Positions 43,926 to 54,122 of a stretch of 64,000 nucleotides of DNA are shown here, in pieces (within the stretch, counting starts at the first letter, position 1; each line of letters starts with the position of its first letter). Below the pieces are notes generated by a model, which was given only the letters and a program-made list of their open reading frames with translations, had not been told where the DNA came from and ran no database searches. Position numbers and translations under genes: made by a program. The stretch is from CAWHNT01 sp963830775 (GTDB lineage Bacteria; Pseudomonadota; Alphaproteobacteria; Geminicoccales; Geminicoccaceae), in NCBI GenBank assembly GCA_963830775.1, contig CAWHNT010000047.1:620001-684000 (forward strand). The letters are read 5' to 3'.

Positions 43926-46202
43926 ATGGAAGATCAGCTCGCAGAAGCCGCACTCGCCTATCACCGCTATCCCACCCCGGGGAAGATCACGGTCCAGCCT
44001 ACCAAGGACATGACCAACCAGCGCGACCTGTCGCTGGCCTATTCCCCGGGCGTGGCGGTCCCCTGCCTTGAGATCGAGAAGGACCCGCTCACCGCCTACG
44101 ATTACACGTCCAAGGGCAACCTCGTCGCCGTGATCAGCAACGGCACGGCGGTGCTGGGCCTGGGCAATATCGGCGCTCTTGCCGGCAAGCCGGTCATGGA
44201 GGGCAAGGGCTGCCTGTTCAAGAAGTTCGCCGGCATCGACGTGTTCGACATCGAGATCGACGAGACCGATCCCGACAAGCTGATCGAGATCATCGCCTCG
44301 CTGGAGCCCACCTTCGGCGGCATCAATCTCGAGGACATCAAAGCACCCGAGTGCTTCACGATCGAGCAGGCGCTCAGGAAGCGGATGAAGATTCCCGTCT
44401 TCCATGACGACCAGCACGGGACCGCCATCGTCGCCGCCGCGGCTCTGCTCAACGGGCTTGAGGTCGTGGGCAAGCGGATCGAGGAGATCAAGCTCGTCTG
44501 CTCCGGCGCCGGTGCCGCCGCCATCGCCTGCCTCGACATCGTGGTCGGCCTCGGCGTGCGCAAGGAGAACGTCTGGATCACCGACAGCAAGGGCGTCGTC
44601 TACGCGGGCCGCAAGGAGTACATGGACGACCAGAAGGCCCGCTACGCGCAGGACACGCCCGCACGGGCGCTCGGCGACATCATCGCCGGTGCCGACGTGT
44701 TCTTCGGCCTCTCGGCACCAGGCGTGCTCAAGCCCGAGATGGTGAAGGAGATGGCGGACCGCCCGATCATCCTCGCCATGGCCAATCCGGAGCCCGAGAT
44801 CAGGCCGGAGCTGGCGAAAGGGGTGCGACCCGACGCCATCATCGCCACCGGCCGCTCCGACTACCCGAACCAGGTCAACAACGTCTTGTGCTTCCCGTTC
44901 ATCTTCCGAGGTGCCCTCGACGTCGGCGCCACCACGATCAACGAGGAGATGAAGCTCGCCTGCGTGCGGGCGCTGGCCGAGCTCGCCAGGGCCGAGCAGT
45001 CGGACGTGGTGGCCGCGGCCTACGGCAAGCAGGAGATCCGTTTCGGGCCCGAGTACCTGATCCCGCGCCCGTTCGATCCCCGCATCATCACCAAGGTGGC
45101 ACCGGCGGTGGCCCAGGCCGCCATGGATACCGGCGTCGCCACCCGGCCGATCGCCGACATCGAGGCCTATCGCCGCTCGCTGCAGCGCTACGTCTACACC
45201 TCGGGCACGGTGATGCAGCCGGTCTTCGCCGCTGCCGTCGAGGCGACGCGGGCCAGGATCGTCTATGCCGAAGGCGAGGACGACCGCGTCCTGCGGGCGG
45301 CGCAGGTGGTGCTGGACGAGAACCTGGCGCACCCCGTCCTGGTCGGCCGGCCGGACGTGATCGCCGCCCGGATCAAGGATCTGGGCCTGCGCATCGAGCC
45401 CGGCCGCGACGTCGAGATCGCCAGCTTCGACGACGCGGAGCTCGTGGGCGAGGCGGCCGAGGCCTATTACCAATTCGGCAAGCGCAAGGGCGTCGAGCGT
45501 GAGCTGGCGGCCAGCGAGATGCGCCGCAACGGCACCCTGATCGCCGCCATGCTGCTGCACCAGGGCAAGGTCGACGGCCTGCTGTGCGGCACCTTCGGCA
45601 GCTATCGCAGCCACCTGCGCTATGTCGCCGAGGTGATCGGGCCGAAGCCGGGGGCCAGCATCCTGGCGGCCATGAACCTGCTCCAGCTCCCGCGCCATAC
45701 CGTCTTCATCTGCGATACCTACATCAACCACGATCCGACGGCGGCACAGGTGGCCGAGATGACGCTGCAGGCGGCAGCCGAGGTCCGCCGCTTCGGCCTC
45801 ACGCCACGGGTGGCACTGGTCTCGCATTCGAGCTTCGGCACCGACGACGACCCGTCCTCGGTCAAGATGCGGCAGGCGCTGGCGCTCATCGAGAAGCAGG
45901 ATCCCGAGCTCGAGGTCGAGGGCGAGATGCATGCCGACGCGGCCCTCTCCAAGCCCACGCTCGATCGCATGTTCCCGGGCTCGCGCCTGACCGCCGAGGC
46001 GAACCTGCTGGTCTGCCCGACGCTCGATGCTGCCAACATCACCTTCAACGCGCTGAAGATCGTGGCCGGCGGCGGCATCACGGTCGGGCCCATCCTGCTC
46101 GGAGCCGCCAAGCCCGTTCACATCCTCACGCCGACGAGCACCGTCCGGCGGATCGTGAACATGACCGCGCTGACCGCCGTGGACACCGTTACCCCGCAGT
46201 AG
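43926..46202 (+). CDS. maeB: NADP-dependent malic enzyme with phosphotransacetylase-like domain
   Basis: A 758-residue MaeB. The N-terminal malic enzyme part (residues 1-~425) has YSPGVAVPCLEIEKDP, GLGNIGALAGKPVMEGK, VFHDDQHGTAIVAAAAL and the nucleotide-binding VCSGAGAAAIACLDIVVGLG. The C-terminal ~320 residues are the phosphate-acetyltransferase-like domain usual in proteobacterial MaeB, thought to be regulatory rather than catalytic. It decarboxylates malate to pyruvate with NADPH formation. Downstream of a pyruvate dehydrogenase and upstream of a C4-dicarboxylate carrier, it suggests a malate-to-acetyl-CoA route. Confidence 0.95.
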   Translation: MEDQLAEAALAYHRYPTPGKITVQPTKDMTNQRDLSLAYSPGVAVPCLEIEKDPLTAYDYTSKGNLVAVISNGTAVLGLGNIGALAGKPVMEGKGCLFKKFAGIDVFDIEIDETDPDKLIEIIASLEPTFGGINLEDIKAPECFTIEQALRKRMKIPVFHDDQHGTAIVAAAALLNGLEVVGKRIEEIKLVCSGAGAAAIACLDIVVGLGVRKENVWITDSKGVVYAGRKEYMDDQKARYAQDTPARALGDIIAGADVFFGLSAPGVLKPEMVKEMADRPIILAMANPEPEIRPELAKGVRPDAIIATGRSDYPNQVNNVLCFPFIFRGALDVGATTINEEMKLACVRALAELARAEQSDVVAAAYGKQEIRFGPEYLIPRPFDPRIITKVAPAVAQAAMDTGVATRPIADIEAYRRSLQRYVYTSGTVMQPVFAAAVEATRARIVYAEGEDDRVLRAAQVVLDENLAHPVLVGRPDVIAARIKDLGLRIEPGRDVEIASFDDAELVGEAAEAYYQFGKRKGVERELAASEMRRNGTLIAAMLLHQGKVDGLLCGTFGSYRSHLRYVAEVIGPKPGASILAAMNLLQLPRHTVFICDTYINHDPTAAQVAEMTLQAAAEVRRFGLTPRVALVSHSSFGTDDDPSSVKMRQALALIEKQDPELEVEGEMHADAALSKPTLDRMFPGSRLTAEANLLVCPTLDAANITFNALKIVAGGGITVGPILLGAAKPVHILTPTSTVRRIVNMTALTAVDTVTPQ

Positions 46203-46221
46203 AGCATCAGGGAGACCGGCG

Positions 46222-47610
46222 ATGGCCACGCACGCGACCGCCGCTGCTATGTCGGCCCATCACAAGCCCTGGTACCGGCATCTCTACGTCCAGGTGCTGG
46301 GTGCGATCGTGCTGGGCGTCCTTCTGGGCCACTTCTATCCGGCGCTCGGCGCGCAGATGAAGCCGCTGGGCGACGCCTTCATCAAGCTGATCAAGATGCT
46401 GATCGCACCGATCATCTTCTGCACCGTGGTGCACGGCATCGCCAGCATGGAGGACATGAAGAAGGTCGGCCGGGTCGGCCTCAAGGCGCTGCTCTACTTC
46501 GAGGTGATGACCACGATCGCCCTGATCATCGGGCTCCTGATCGTCAATCTCTGGCAGCCCGGCAGCGGCATGAACGTCGACCCCGCTGCCCTCGATACCA
46601 AGTCGATCGCGAGCTACACACAGAAGGCCGGCGAGCAGAGCACGGTCGAGTTCCTGCTGCACATCATCCCCGCCACGGTGGTCGGCGCCTTCGCGGAAGG
46701 CGAGATCCTCCAGGTCCTGTTCTTCGCCATCCTGTTCGCCTTCGCGCTGCACTGGCTGGGAGAGAAGGGCAAGCCCCTGCTCCACGTCATCGACCAGACC
46801 GCACACGTCTTCTTCGGCATCGTCGGCATCGTCATGAAGGCCGCACCGATCGGCGCTTTCGGTGCCATGGCCTTCACCATCGGCAAGTACGGCCTGAGCA
46901 CGCTGGTCTCGCTGGGATCCTTGATGCTGGGCTTCTACGCTACCTGCCTGATCTTTGTCTTCCTTGTGCTGGGCGGGGTCGGTGCCCTTTGCGGCTTCAG
47001 CATCTTCAAGTTCATCCGCTACATCAAGGAGGAGCTGCTGATCGTGCTCGGCACCAGCTCCTCCGAATCCGTCCTGCCGCGGATGCTGGCCAAGATGGAG
47101 AACCTGGGCGCGGACAAGTCGGTGGTCGGGCTCGTCATCCCGACCGGGTACAGCTTCAATCTCGATGGCACCTGCATCTATCTCACCATGGCGGCCGTGT
47201 TTCTGGCCCAGGCCACCAACACCGAGCTCACGTTCAGCCAGGAGCTGGGCCTGATTGGCATCCTGCTCTTGACCTCGAAAGGGGCGGCGGGCGTCACCGG
47301 CTCGGGCTTCATCGTCCTCGCGGCCACGCTGGCTTCCCTCGGTACCGTGCCAGTAGCGTCGATTGCCCTGATCCTGGGCGTCGACCGGTTCATGTCCGAG
47401 GCCCGCGCCTTGACCAACCTGATCGGCAATGGCGTTGCCACCATTGTCGTCGCGAAATGGGAGGGTGCACTCGACGAGGGCCGGATGCACCGGCACCTGA
47501 ACCAGGAGAGCGAAGCGGAGGCCGACGATCCCGAGGCGGTCCTGGTGGCTGAGGATATCGAGGAGGAGAGCCGTGTTCCGGGCCCCGGGCCCACGCCCGC
47601 TCGCGCCTGA
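46222..47610 (+). CDS. dctA: Dicarboxylate/amino acid:cation symporter (DctA type)
   Basis: A 462-residue inner-membrane protein of the DAACS family with eight membrane helices plus two re-entrant loops. HP1 shows LGTSSSESVLPRMLAKME, transmembrane 7 VIPTGYSFNLDGTCIYLTMA, and HP2 TSKGAAGVTGSGFIVLAATL, all as in DctA, which takes up succinate, fumarate and malate with protons or sodium. The C-terminal tail is acidic. Its 3' end overlaps the next gene's GTG start by 38 bases. It follows maeB by 19 bases, so malate uptake and use are probably co-expressed. Confidence 0.92.
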   Translation: MATHATAAAMSAHHKPWYRHLYVQVLGAIVLGVLLGHFYPALGAQMKPLGDAFIKLIKMLIAPIIFCTVVHGIASMEDMKKVGRVGLKALLYFEVMTTIALIIGLLIVNLWQPGSGMNVDPAALDTKSIASYTQKAGEQSTVEFLLHIIPATVVGAFAEGEILQVLFFAILFAFALHWLGEKGKPLLHVIDQTAHVFFGIVGIVMKAAPIGAFGAMAFTIGKYGLSTLVSLGSLMLGFYATCLIFVFLVLGGVGALCGFSIFKFIRYIKEELLIVLGTSSSESVLPRMLAKMENLGADKSVVGLVIPTGYSFNLDGTCIYLTMAAVFLAQATNTELTFSQELGLIGILLLTSKGAAGVTGSGFIVLAATLASLGTVPVASIALILGVDRFMSEARALTNLIGNGVATIVVAKWEGALDEGRMHRHLNQESEAEADDPEAVLVAEDIEEESRVPGPGPTPARA

Positions 47611-49042
47611 GATTGCCCGGCTGATGACCGACAGGACGGCGGAGCTCGAGCGCAAGGGCGACGTCACGGCCGACCTCGCGACCGAGCCGCGGGAGCCGGC
47701 ACCTCTCCCGGGCCGGCGCGCTCTGCCGGGCGCCGACCTGCCCCGGATCGTGGTGGTCGGAGGCGGGGCCGGCGGCCTTGAGCTGGTGACCCGGCTGGGC
47801 GACCGGTTGGGCAAACGCCAGAAGGCGGCGATCCGGCTCGTCGAGCGCGAGCGCGTGCATATGTGGAAGCCGCTGCTGCATGAGGTGGCGGCGGGCTCGA
47901 TGGATGTGGACGAGCACGGGCTCGACTATCTGGCCCACGCCCACTGGCACCACTACCGCTACCGTTTCGGCGAGATGATCGGGCTCGACCGCGGCAGGAA
48001 GCAGGTGCTCCTGGCGCCTACCTTCGACGACGAGGGCCGGCAGATCACCCCGGCGCGGACCGTTCGCTACAACATCCTGATCCTCGCCATCGGCAGCGTC
48101 ACCAACGATTTCGGCACCGCCGGCGTGCAGGAGCATGCGATAGCGCTGGAGACGCCGGACGAGGCCGCCCGATTCAACCGCCGGCTCGTCAACGCGCTGA
48201 TGCGCGCCCACACCCAGTCGGAGCCGGTTCGCCCGGGCCAGCTCCATGTCGCGATCATCGGTGCGGGCGCCACCGGCACCGAGCTCTCGGCCGAGCTGCA
48301 CCGCACCGCGCGTCAGGTGGTGGCCTACGGTCTCGACAAGATCGACCCCGACAAGGACATCCGCATCACGCTGATCGAGGCGGCCCCGCGCATCCTGCCA
48401 GGCCTGCCCGAGCGCATCTCCGAGGCCACCACGTCCCTGCTCGCGAACCTGGGCGTCCACGTCTCCACCAACTCGAAGGTGAGCGAGGTCCGCGCCGACG
48501 GCGTGGCTCTGGCCGACGGCCGCTTCATCCCGGCCGAGCTCACCGTATGGGCGGCCGGCGTGCGCGGGCCCGATGTGCTGAGGAACCTCGAGGGCCTGGA
48601 GCTCAGCCGCAGCAACCAGCTCGTGGTGCTCCCCACCTTGCAGACCACGCGCGACCCCGACATCTTCGCCATCGGCGACTGCGCCTACTGCCCGCGCGAG
48701 GGCCACCCCAACCCGGTCCCGCCCCGGGCCCAGGCTGCCCATCAGCAGGCGAGCCACATGGTCGGACAGGTCGAGCGCCACCTTCGCGGCGAGCCGCTCA
48801 AGCCCTTCGTCTACCGGGACTTCGGCTCGCTCGTCAGCCTTGGCGAGTACTCCACCGTCGGCAACCTGATGGGCTTCATCGCCGGCAAGAACATGCTGAT
48901 CGAGGGCTACTTCGCCCGCCTGATGTACCAGTCCCTCTACAAGATGCACCAGACGGCCCTGCACGGCATGTTCAAGACGGCGATGTCGACCCTCGGCCGC
49001 ATGATCACCCGCCAGACCGAGCCGCGGGTGAAGCTGCACTGA
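47573..49042 (+). CDS. ndh: Type II NADH:quinone oxidoreductase (NDH-2)
   Basis: A 489-residue FAD enzyme of the inner membrane face that passes electrons from NADH to quinone without pumping protons. The FAD motif is RIVVVGGGAGGLELVTRL, the NADH motif VAIIGAGATGTELSAEL, and DIFAIGDCAYCP plus PPRAQAAHQQASHMVGQV are typical. The C-terminal part is likely the membrane-binding amphipathic region. Translation may start at GTG 47573, behind a strong GAGGAGGAG site inside dctA, or at ATG 47624 after the dctA stop. Confidence 0.92.
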   Translation: MFRAPGPRPLAPEIARLMTDRTAELERKGDVTADLATEPREPAPLPGRRALPGADLPRIVVVGGGAGGLELVTRLGDRLGKRQKAAIRLVERERVHMWKPLLHEVAAGSMDVDEHGLDYLAHAHWHHYRYRFGEMIGLDRGRKQVLLAPTFDDEGRQITPARTVRYNILILAIGSVTNDFGTAGVQEHAIALETPDEAARFNRRLVNALMRAHTQSEPVRPGQLHVAIIGAGATGTELSAELHRTARQVVAYGLDKIDPDKDIRITLIEAAPRILPGLPERISEATTSLLANLGVHVSTNSKVSEVRADGVALADGRFIPAELTVWAAGVRGPDVLRNLEGLELSRSNQLVVLPTLQTTRDPDIFAIGDCAYCPREGHPNPVPPRAQAAHQQASHMVGQVERHLRGEPLKPFVYRDFGSLVSLGEYSTVGNLMGFIAGKNMLIEGYFARLMYQSLYKMHQTALHGMFKTAMSTLGRMITRQTEPRVKLH

Positions 49043-49052
49043 GCCTTGCCTG

Positions 49053-50210
49053 TCAGGCTATGGTAGCCGGCACGGCGTAGACCGGGACCGCGGCCTGGAA
49101 GCCCTTGAGATCGACCGGGCCGATGGGCTGCAGGTGGACGACCGCGCGAACCGCCAGGGCCACGGGCTCGCTCACCAGGATCTGGCCGTCGGGTGCCTGA
49201 GCGCACAGTCGAGCACCCAGGTTGGCGACGCTGCCGATCGCGGCATAGTCGTAGCGCCCCTCGAAGCCGATCCGGCCCAGTGTCGCCTGCCCTTGCGCGA
49301 TCCCCACGCCGAAGCCCAGCGCGAAGCCGCGGCGCTGCCAGTCGGCTGACAGCGCCTGGACCGTCTCGCGCATCGCCATCGCCATCCGCACCGCGCGCTG
49401 TGCCGGATCGGGGCAGGGGACGGGGTCGTTGAACAGGACCACGAGCCCGTCGCCCAGGAAGCGCTCCAGCGTGCCCTCGAAGCGGTGCACCAGGGGCCCG
49501 AGGGCGGCGTGGTACTCGCGGAGCACGCCCATCACCTCGTCCGGTGCCGCCCGTTCGGCGAAGGCGGTGAAGCCGCGCAGGTCGCAGAACACCACCGTGA
49601 CCTCGCGGCGGTGGCTCTCCAGGAGGCTCTCGTCACCGCCCGCCAGGATCAGCTCCGCCACCTGCGGCGGCAGGAAGCGGCGCAGGCGGCCGACGCGCTC
49701 GATCTCCGCCACCTGCTCGGCGACGCGGCGCTCCAGCGTGCGGCCCCACTCCGCCAGCTCGGCCGCCTGCGCCTGGACCGCATCGTGCAGGGCCTTGGTG
49801 CGCAGGATCGCGCGCACGCGGGCCACGAGCGAGGGCTGCTCGACGGGCTTGGTCAGGTACTCGTCGGCACCGGCCTCGAGCCCGGCCACCACGTCCTCGA
49901 CCGCCGCCAACGCCGTCACCATGATGATCGGCGTGAACGGGAAGGCGGGATCGGCCTTGAGCCGACGGCAGACCTCGAACCCGTCCAGCCGCGGCATGGT
50001 GGCGTCGAGCATGATGAGGTCGGGCAGCTGCGCCCGGGCCGTCGCGAGCGCCTCCTCGCCGTCGGCCGCCATGATCGTCTTGTAGCCCTGGGTGGCCAGC
50101 CTCCAGCACATGATCTCGCGCTGGTCCGGATCGTCGTCGACAACCAGGATCAAGGGCGGCTGGCGCAAGGTGCAGGCCGGCTTCCAGAGTGAGGGCGCAG
50201 GGCACAGCAT
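49053..50210 (-). CDS. Receiver domain fused to class III adenylate/guanylate cyclase
   Basis: A ~385-residue signalling protein. The receiver domain (LILVVDDDPDQREIMCWRL) has the phospho-acceptor in LIMLDATMPRLDGFEVC and the Lys in EYLTKPVEQ. A coiled-coil linker (AELAEWGRTLERRVAEQVAE) follows. The cyclase has both metal Asp motifs (VTVVFCDLRGFTAFAERA and LERFLGDGLVVLFND) and the YDYAAIGSVANLGARLC transition-state region. Phosphorylation probably controls cAMP or cGMP synthesis. No partner kinase is visible nearby. An in-frame TTG at 50255 is an alternative start. It converges on ndh. Confidence 0.88.
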   Translation of the reverse strand: MLCPAPSLWKPACTLRQPPLILVVDDDPDQREIMCWRLATQGYKTIMAADGEEALATARAQLPDLIMLDATMPRLDGFEVCRRLKADPAFPFTPIIMVTALAAVEDVVAGLEAGADEYLTKPVEQPSLVARVRAILRTKALHDAVQAQAAELAEWGRTLERRVAEQVAEIERVGRLRRFLPPQVAELILAGGDESLLESHRREVTVVFCDLRGFTAFAERAAPDEVMGVLREYHAALGPLVHRFEGTLERFLGDGLVVLFNDPVPCPDPAQRAVRMAMAMRETVQALSADWQRRGFALGFGVGIAQGQATLGRIGFEGRYDYAAIGSVANLGARLCAQAPDGQILVSEPVALAVRAVVHLQPIGPVDLKGFQAAVPVYAVPATIA

Positions 50211-50315
50211 GCCATGCAGTCGGCTGGTCCGGAAAGAGGGCAGACCGTCCGACAACCCAGGGTAGAGTATCCTCTTCTAATTTCAATCTTCTCTGCTAGG
50301 GTGCCGCCGTCCGAG

Positions 50316-51875
50316 ATGCGGCCGGAGGCAGCGGGCTTGGCGCAGGCAGCGGCTCTCACGATCGCACGGGTCCGGACCGTGGCCCTGATCGGGCTCGACG
50401 TCGCCGACGTCGATGTCGAGGTCCAGCTCAGCGCCGGGCTGCCCAGCTTCACGATCGTGGGCCTGGCCGACAAGGCCGTGGCCGAGAGCCGCGAGCGGGT
50501 GCGCGCCGCCCTTGCCGCCATGGGCCTGGCCCTGCCGCCCAAGCGGATCACGGTCAACCTGGCGCCGGCCGACATCGCCAAGGAAGGCAGCCACTTCGAT
50601 CTGCCGATCGCCCTGGGCCTGCTCGTGATCATGGGCGTGCTCCCGGCCGACGCGGTCGAGGGTCATCTGGCGCTGGGCGAGCTCGCCCTGGATGGCAGCC
50701 TGCGCGGCGTCTCGGGCGTCCTGCCGGCCGCCGTGGCCGCAGCCGCCCGCGAGCTCGCCCTGATCTGCCCCGCCGCCAGCGGGCAGGAGGCCGCCTGGCT
50801 CAAGGACCAGATCGAGATCGTGGCCGCCCCCAGCCTCCTGGCCCTCCTCAACCACGCCCGCGGGCTGCAGCCGCTGCCCATCCCCGAGCCGCCTGACCCC
50901 GAGGAGGAAGCAGCCGGCCCCGACCTGCGCGACGTGAAAGGCCAGGAAACCGCGAAGCGGGCGCTGGAGATCGCGGCGGCCGGGAACCACAACCTGCTGA
51001 TGACCGGCCCGCCCGGTGCCGGCAAGTCGATGCTGGCTTCCCGCCTGATCGGCCTGCTCCCGCCGCTCGACCCGGCCGAGGTGCTGGAAGTGAGCATGAT
51101 CGCCAGCGTCGGCGGCCGGCTCGGCGGCAAGCTCACCAAACGCCGCCCCTACCGCAGCCCCCACCACGGTGCCTCGATGGTGGCCATCGTCGGCGGCGGC
51201 CAGAACGCGCGGCCGGGCGAGGTCAGTCTCGCGCACAAAGGCGTGCTGTTCCTGGATGAACTGCCGGAGTTCGGCCGGCAGGTTCTCGAAGCCTTGCGTC
51301 AGCCCATGGAGACCGGCCAGATCACCATCGCCCGTGCCAATTTGCACGTCACCTATCCGGCCCGATTCCTCCTCGTGGCCGCCATGAACCCCTGCCGCTG
51401 CGGCTACCTCGACGACCCCGGCATGGCGTGCCCACGAGCACCTCGTTGTGCCCAGGACTACCAATCGCGCCTTTCCGGCCCGCTGCTCGACCGCGTCGAC
51501 ATCAATCTCGACGTGCCGCCCGTGACCATGAGCGACATGGCGCTGCCTGCGCCGCGCGAGGGCACGGCCGAGATCGCCGCCCGCGTTGCCGCCGCGCGGG
51601 CCGTGCAGTCGCAGCGCTTCGCCGATGCCGGGGTGCCGGCGCTGCGCACCAACAGCGAGGCCGACGGCGAGGTCCTGGAACGCGTGGCCCCGCTCGATGC
51701 AGCGGCCGGGGCCCTGCTCCGCCGCGCCAGCGAGCAGCTCCACCTGTCGGCCCGCGGCTATCACCGCGTGCTCCGTGTCGCCCGCACCATCGCCGACCTC
51801 GACGGTGCGGAGACCATCCGCAAGCCGCATCTGGCAGAAGCCGTGAGCTTCCGCAGGATGCGACCCCGGCGCTAG
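50316..51875 (+). CDS. comM: YifB/ComM family Mg-chelatase-like ATPase
   Basis: A 519-residue AAA+ ATPase of the ComM family, a hexameric helicase that aids branch migration when transformed DNA is integrated. The N-terminal domain (VEVQLSAGLPSFTIVGLADK) is followed by Walker A LMTGPPGAGKSMLASRL, Walker B VLFLDELPEFGRQVLEALR, NPCRCGY with a cysteine-rich loop, and the C-terminal helical domain. The ATG at 50316 is the most reasonable start; GTG at 50301 is possible. It is divergent from the receiver-cyclase and converges on parC with five bases between stops. Confidence 0.93.
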   Translation: MRPEAAGLAQAAALTIARVRTVALIGLDVADVDVEVQLSAGLPSFTIVGLADKAVAESRERVRAALAAMGLALPPKRITVNLAPADIAKEGSHFDLPIALGLLVIMGVLPADAVEGHLALGELALDGSLRGVSGVLPAAVAAAARELALICPAASGQEAAWLKDQIEIVAAPSLLALLNHARGLQPLPIPEPPDPEEEAAGPDLRDVKGQETAKRALEIAAAGNHNLLMTGPPGAGKSMLASRLIGLLPPLDPAEVLEVSMIASVGGRLGGKLTKRRPYRSPHHGASMVAIVGGGQNARPGEVSLAHKGVLFLDELPEFGRQVLEALRQPMETGQITIARANLHVTYPARFLLVAAMNPCRCGYLDDPGMACPRAPRCAQDYQSRLSGPLLDRVDINLDVPPVTMSDMALPAPREGTAEIAARVAAARAVQSQRFADAGVPALRTNSEADGEVLERVAPLDAAAGALLRRASEQLHLSARGYHRVLRVARTIADLDGAETIRKPHLAEAVSFRRMRPRR

Positions 51876-51880
51876 TCGCC

Positions 51881-54122
51881 TCAGCGGAAGCGGTTGTCCC
51901 TCGGGAAGCCGTTCGGAGGCAGCTTGCCGGCCTGCCCGCGGCGGCCCAGCCAGGTGGCGAGATCGGTGACAGTCCGCTGGCGGCCGCCGCCGTTGGTGAA
52001 GGTCAGTCCCTTGGCCAGCTCGAGGGTGGTGACGTCGGAGAGGCGGCCATCCTGGTAGCGCTGGAGCGTCACACCCTTGCCGCGGCCCTGCTCGGGCAGC
52101 TCGCTGAGCGGGAAGACCAGGAGCTTGCGGTTGGTGCCGATGCACGCGGCATGATCGCCCTCGACCGGGACGCAGGCGAGGACGCCGTCGTCGGGGCTCA
52201 GATTGACCACCTGCTTGCCGGCCCTGGTCTGGGCCGCAAGCTCGGCCTCGGGAGCGATGAAGCCGAAGGCCTGCCGGGTGACGAGGAGGAGACGGCCGTC
52301 CGGGCGGTGGACGCGCAGGGCCGTGATCTCGACCCCCTTGGCGAGGTCGACGATGAGCGAAAGCGGGTCGCCCTGCCCACGGCCACCCGGCAGCCGGTCG
52401 ACCGGGATCGTGAACACGCGGCCGTCGGACGCCACCAGCAGCAGGCGATCGCTGCTCTGGGCGGGGAGCAGGAAGCGGGCGGCATCGCCCTCCTTGTATT
52501 TCAGCTCCTCGGGCTTCTCGATCGTGCCGCGGATGGAGCGGATCCAGCCCAGCTTGGAGCAGACCACGGTGACCGGGTAGCGCTCGACCGGCTCCTCGAA
52601 GGCGGCGGCGTCGATGACCGGGGCGTCGGCGAAGCGCGTGCGGCGGCGGCCGAGCTCGCCGCTGCCGAACTGCTTCCTCGCGGCCTGGAACTCCTCCTTG
52701 AGCCGGGCCCGGCGGCGGCCCTCGTCGGCGAGGAGGCCCTGGAGCTCGCCACGCTCCGCGGTGAGCTTCGCCTGCTCGCGGGTGAGCTCCATCTCCTCGA
52801 GCCGGCGCAGGTTGCGCAGGCGCAGGTTGAGGATGGCCTCGGCCTGGCGGTCGGTGAGCTCGAAGCGCCGCATCGAGGGCGGGCTTGGGCTCGTCCTCCT
52901 CGCGGATGATGCGGATCACCTCGTCGAGGTCGAGGAAGGCCTTGAGGTAGCCTTCCAGCACCTCGAGCCGGTCCAGGACCTTGGCGAGGCGGTGCCGCGT
53001 GCGGCGGACCAGCACCTCCATCCGGTGGGCGAGAAAGGCCTCCAGCACCTCGGCCAGGCTCATGACGCGCGGGATGCCGGCGGCGTCGAGCACGTTCATG
53101 TTGAGGGAGAGCCGCACCTCCAGGTCGGTGCCGCGGAACATCTGCTCCATCAGCACCTCGGGTGCGATGGCCCGCGAGCGTGGGGTGAGGACGAGACGGA
53201 TGGTCTCGGCCGATTCATCGTGCACGTCGGCCAGGAGCGGCAACTTCTTCAGTGCCAGGAGCTCGGCCATGCGCTCGATCAGGCGGCCCTTCGGCACCTG
53301 GTACGGCATCTCGGTCACGATCACCTGGTACTGGCCGTGCGCCATGCGCTCGACCTCGTAGTGCGCGCGCAGGCGGAAGGCGCCGCGGCCGGTGGCGTAG
53401 GCCTCGAGCAGGGTGGCGTCGCCGTCCAGGATCACGCCGCCGGTGGGCAGGTCGGGGCCCTTGATGTGCTTCAGGAGCTCCTCGGCCGAGGGCGGGCGCG
53501 ATCCCAGCGGGCGGCCGGCCATCCAGGTGAGTGCCGTCAGCAGCTCGCCCGCATTGTGCGGCGGGATCGAGGTTGCCATGCCGACGGCGATGCCGGCCGC
53601 ACCGTTGGCCAGGAGGTTGGGGAAGGCCGCCGGGAGGACCAGCGGCTCCTGCTCGCTGCCGTCATAGGTGGCGCGGAAATCGACGGCGTCCTCGTCGATC
53701 CCCTCCAGCAGCGCCATGGCGACCGGGGTGAGCCGGCTCTCGGTGTACCGCATGGCGGCGGCGTTATCGCCGTCCACATTGCCGAAATTGCCCTGGCCGT
53801 CGACCAGTGGGTAGCGCTGGGCGAAGTCCTGGGCCAGGCGGACCAGGGCCTCGTAGACGGCGACGTCGCCATGCGGGTGGAACTTGCCGATCACGTCGCC
53901 GACGACGCGGGCACATTTCTTGAAGCCGCCCGCGGGATCGAGGCGAAGCTGCAGCATGGCGTAGAGCAGCCGCCGCTGGACGGGCTTCAGGCCGTCGCGC
54001 ACGTCGGGGAGCGAGCGGGCGGTGATGGTGGAGAGCGCGTAGGCCAGGTAGCGCTCCGAGAGCGCCTGGCCGAGGTCGATGACCTTGATCTCCTCAGGCT
54101 TCTTCGCTGCCGCTCCGCTCAT
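51881..54122 (-). CDS. parC: DNA topoisomerase IV subunit A, one frameshift
   Basis: A 746-residue ParC (after one correction), the DNA-cleaving subunit of topoisomerase IV. The N-terminal LSERYLAYALSTITARSLPD is followed by VIGKFHPHGDVAVYEALVR and the active-site Tyr in NAAAMRYTESRLTPVA. A GyrA/ParC-type coiled coil and a shortened C-terminal beta-pinwheel follow. An inserted base near 52874 interrupts the frame just before MRRFELTDRQAEAILNLRL. The gene is essential, so the insertion is almost certainly an error. The start (ATG 54122, or 54125) lies inside the 3' end of recO. Confidence 0.93.

Noticed and set aside
50283..51880. Continuation of the parC frame across comM as a 1307-residue protein
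   Set aside because: Beyond 52874 the frame leaves ParC sequence. The part under comM is only the antisense of an obvious ComM gene; a single-base insertion explains the run-on.
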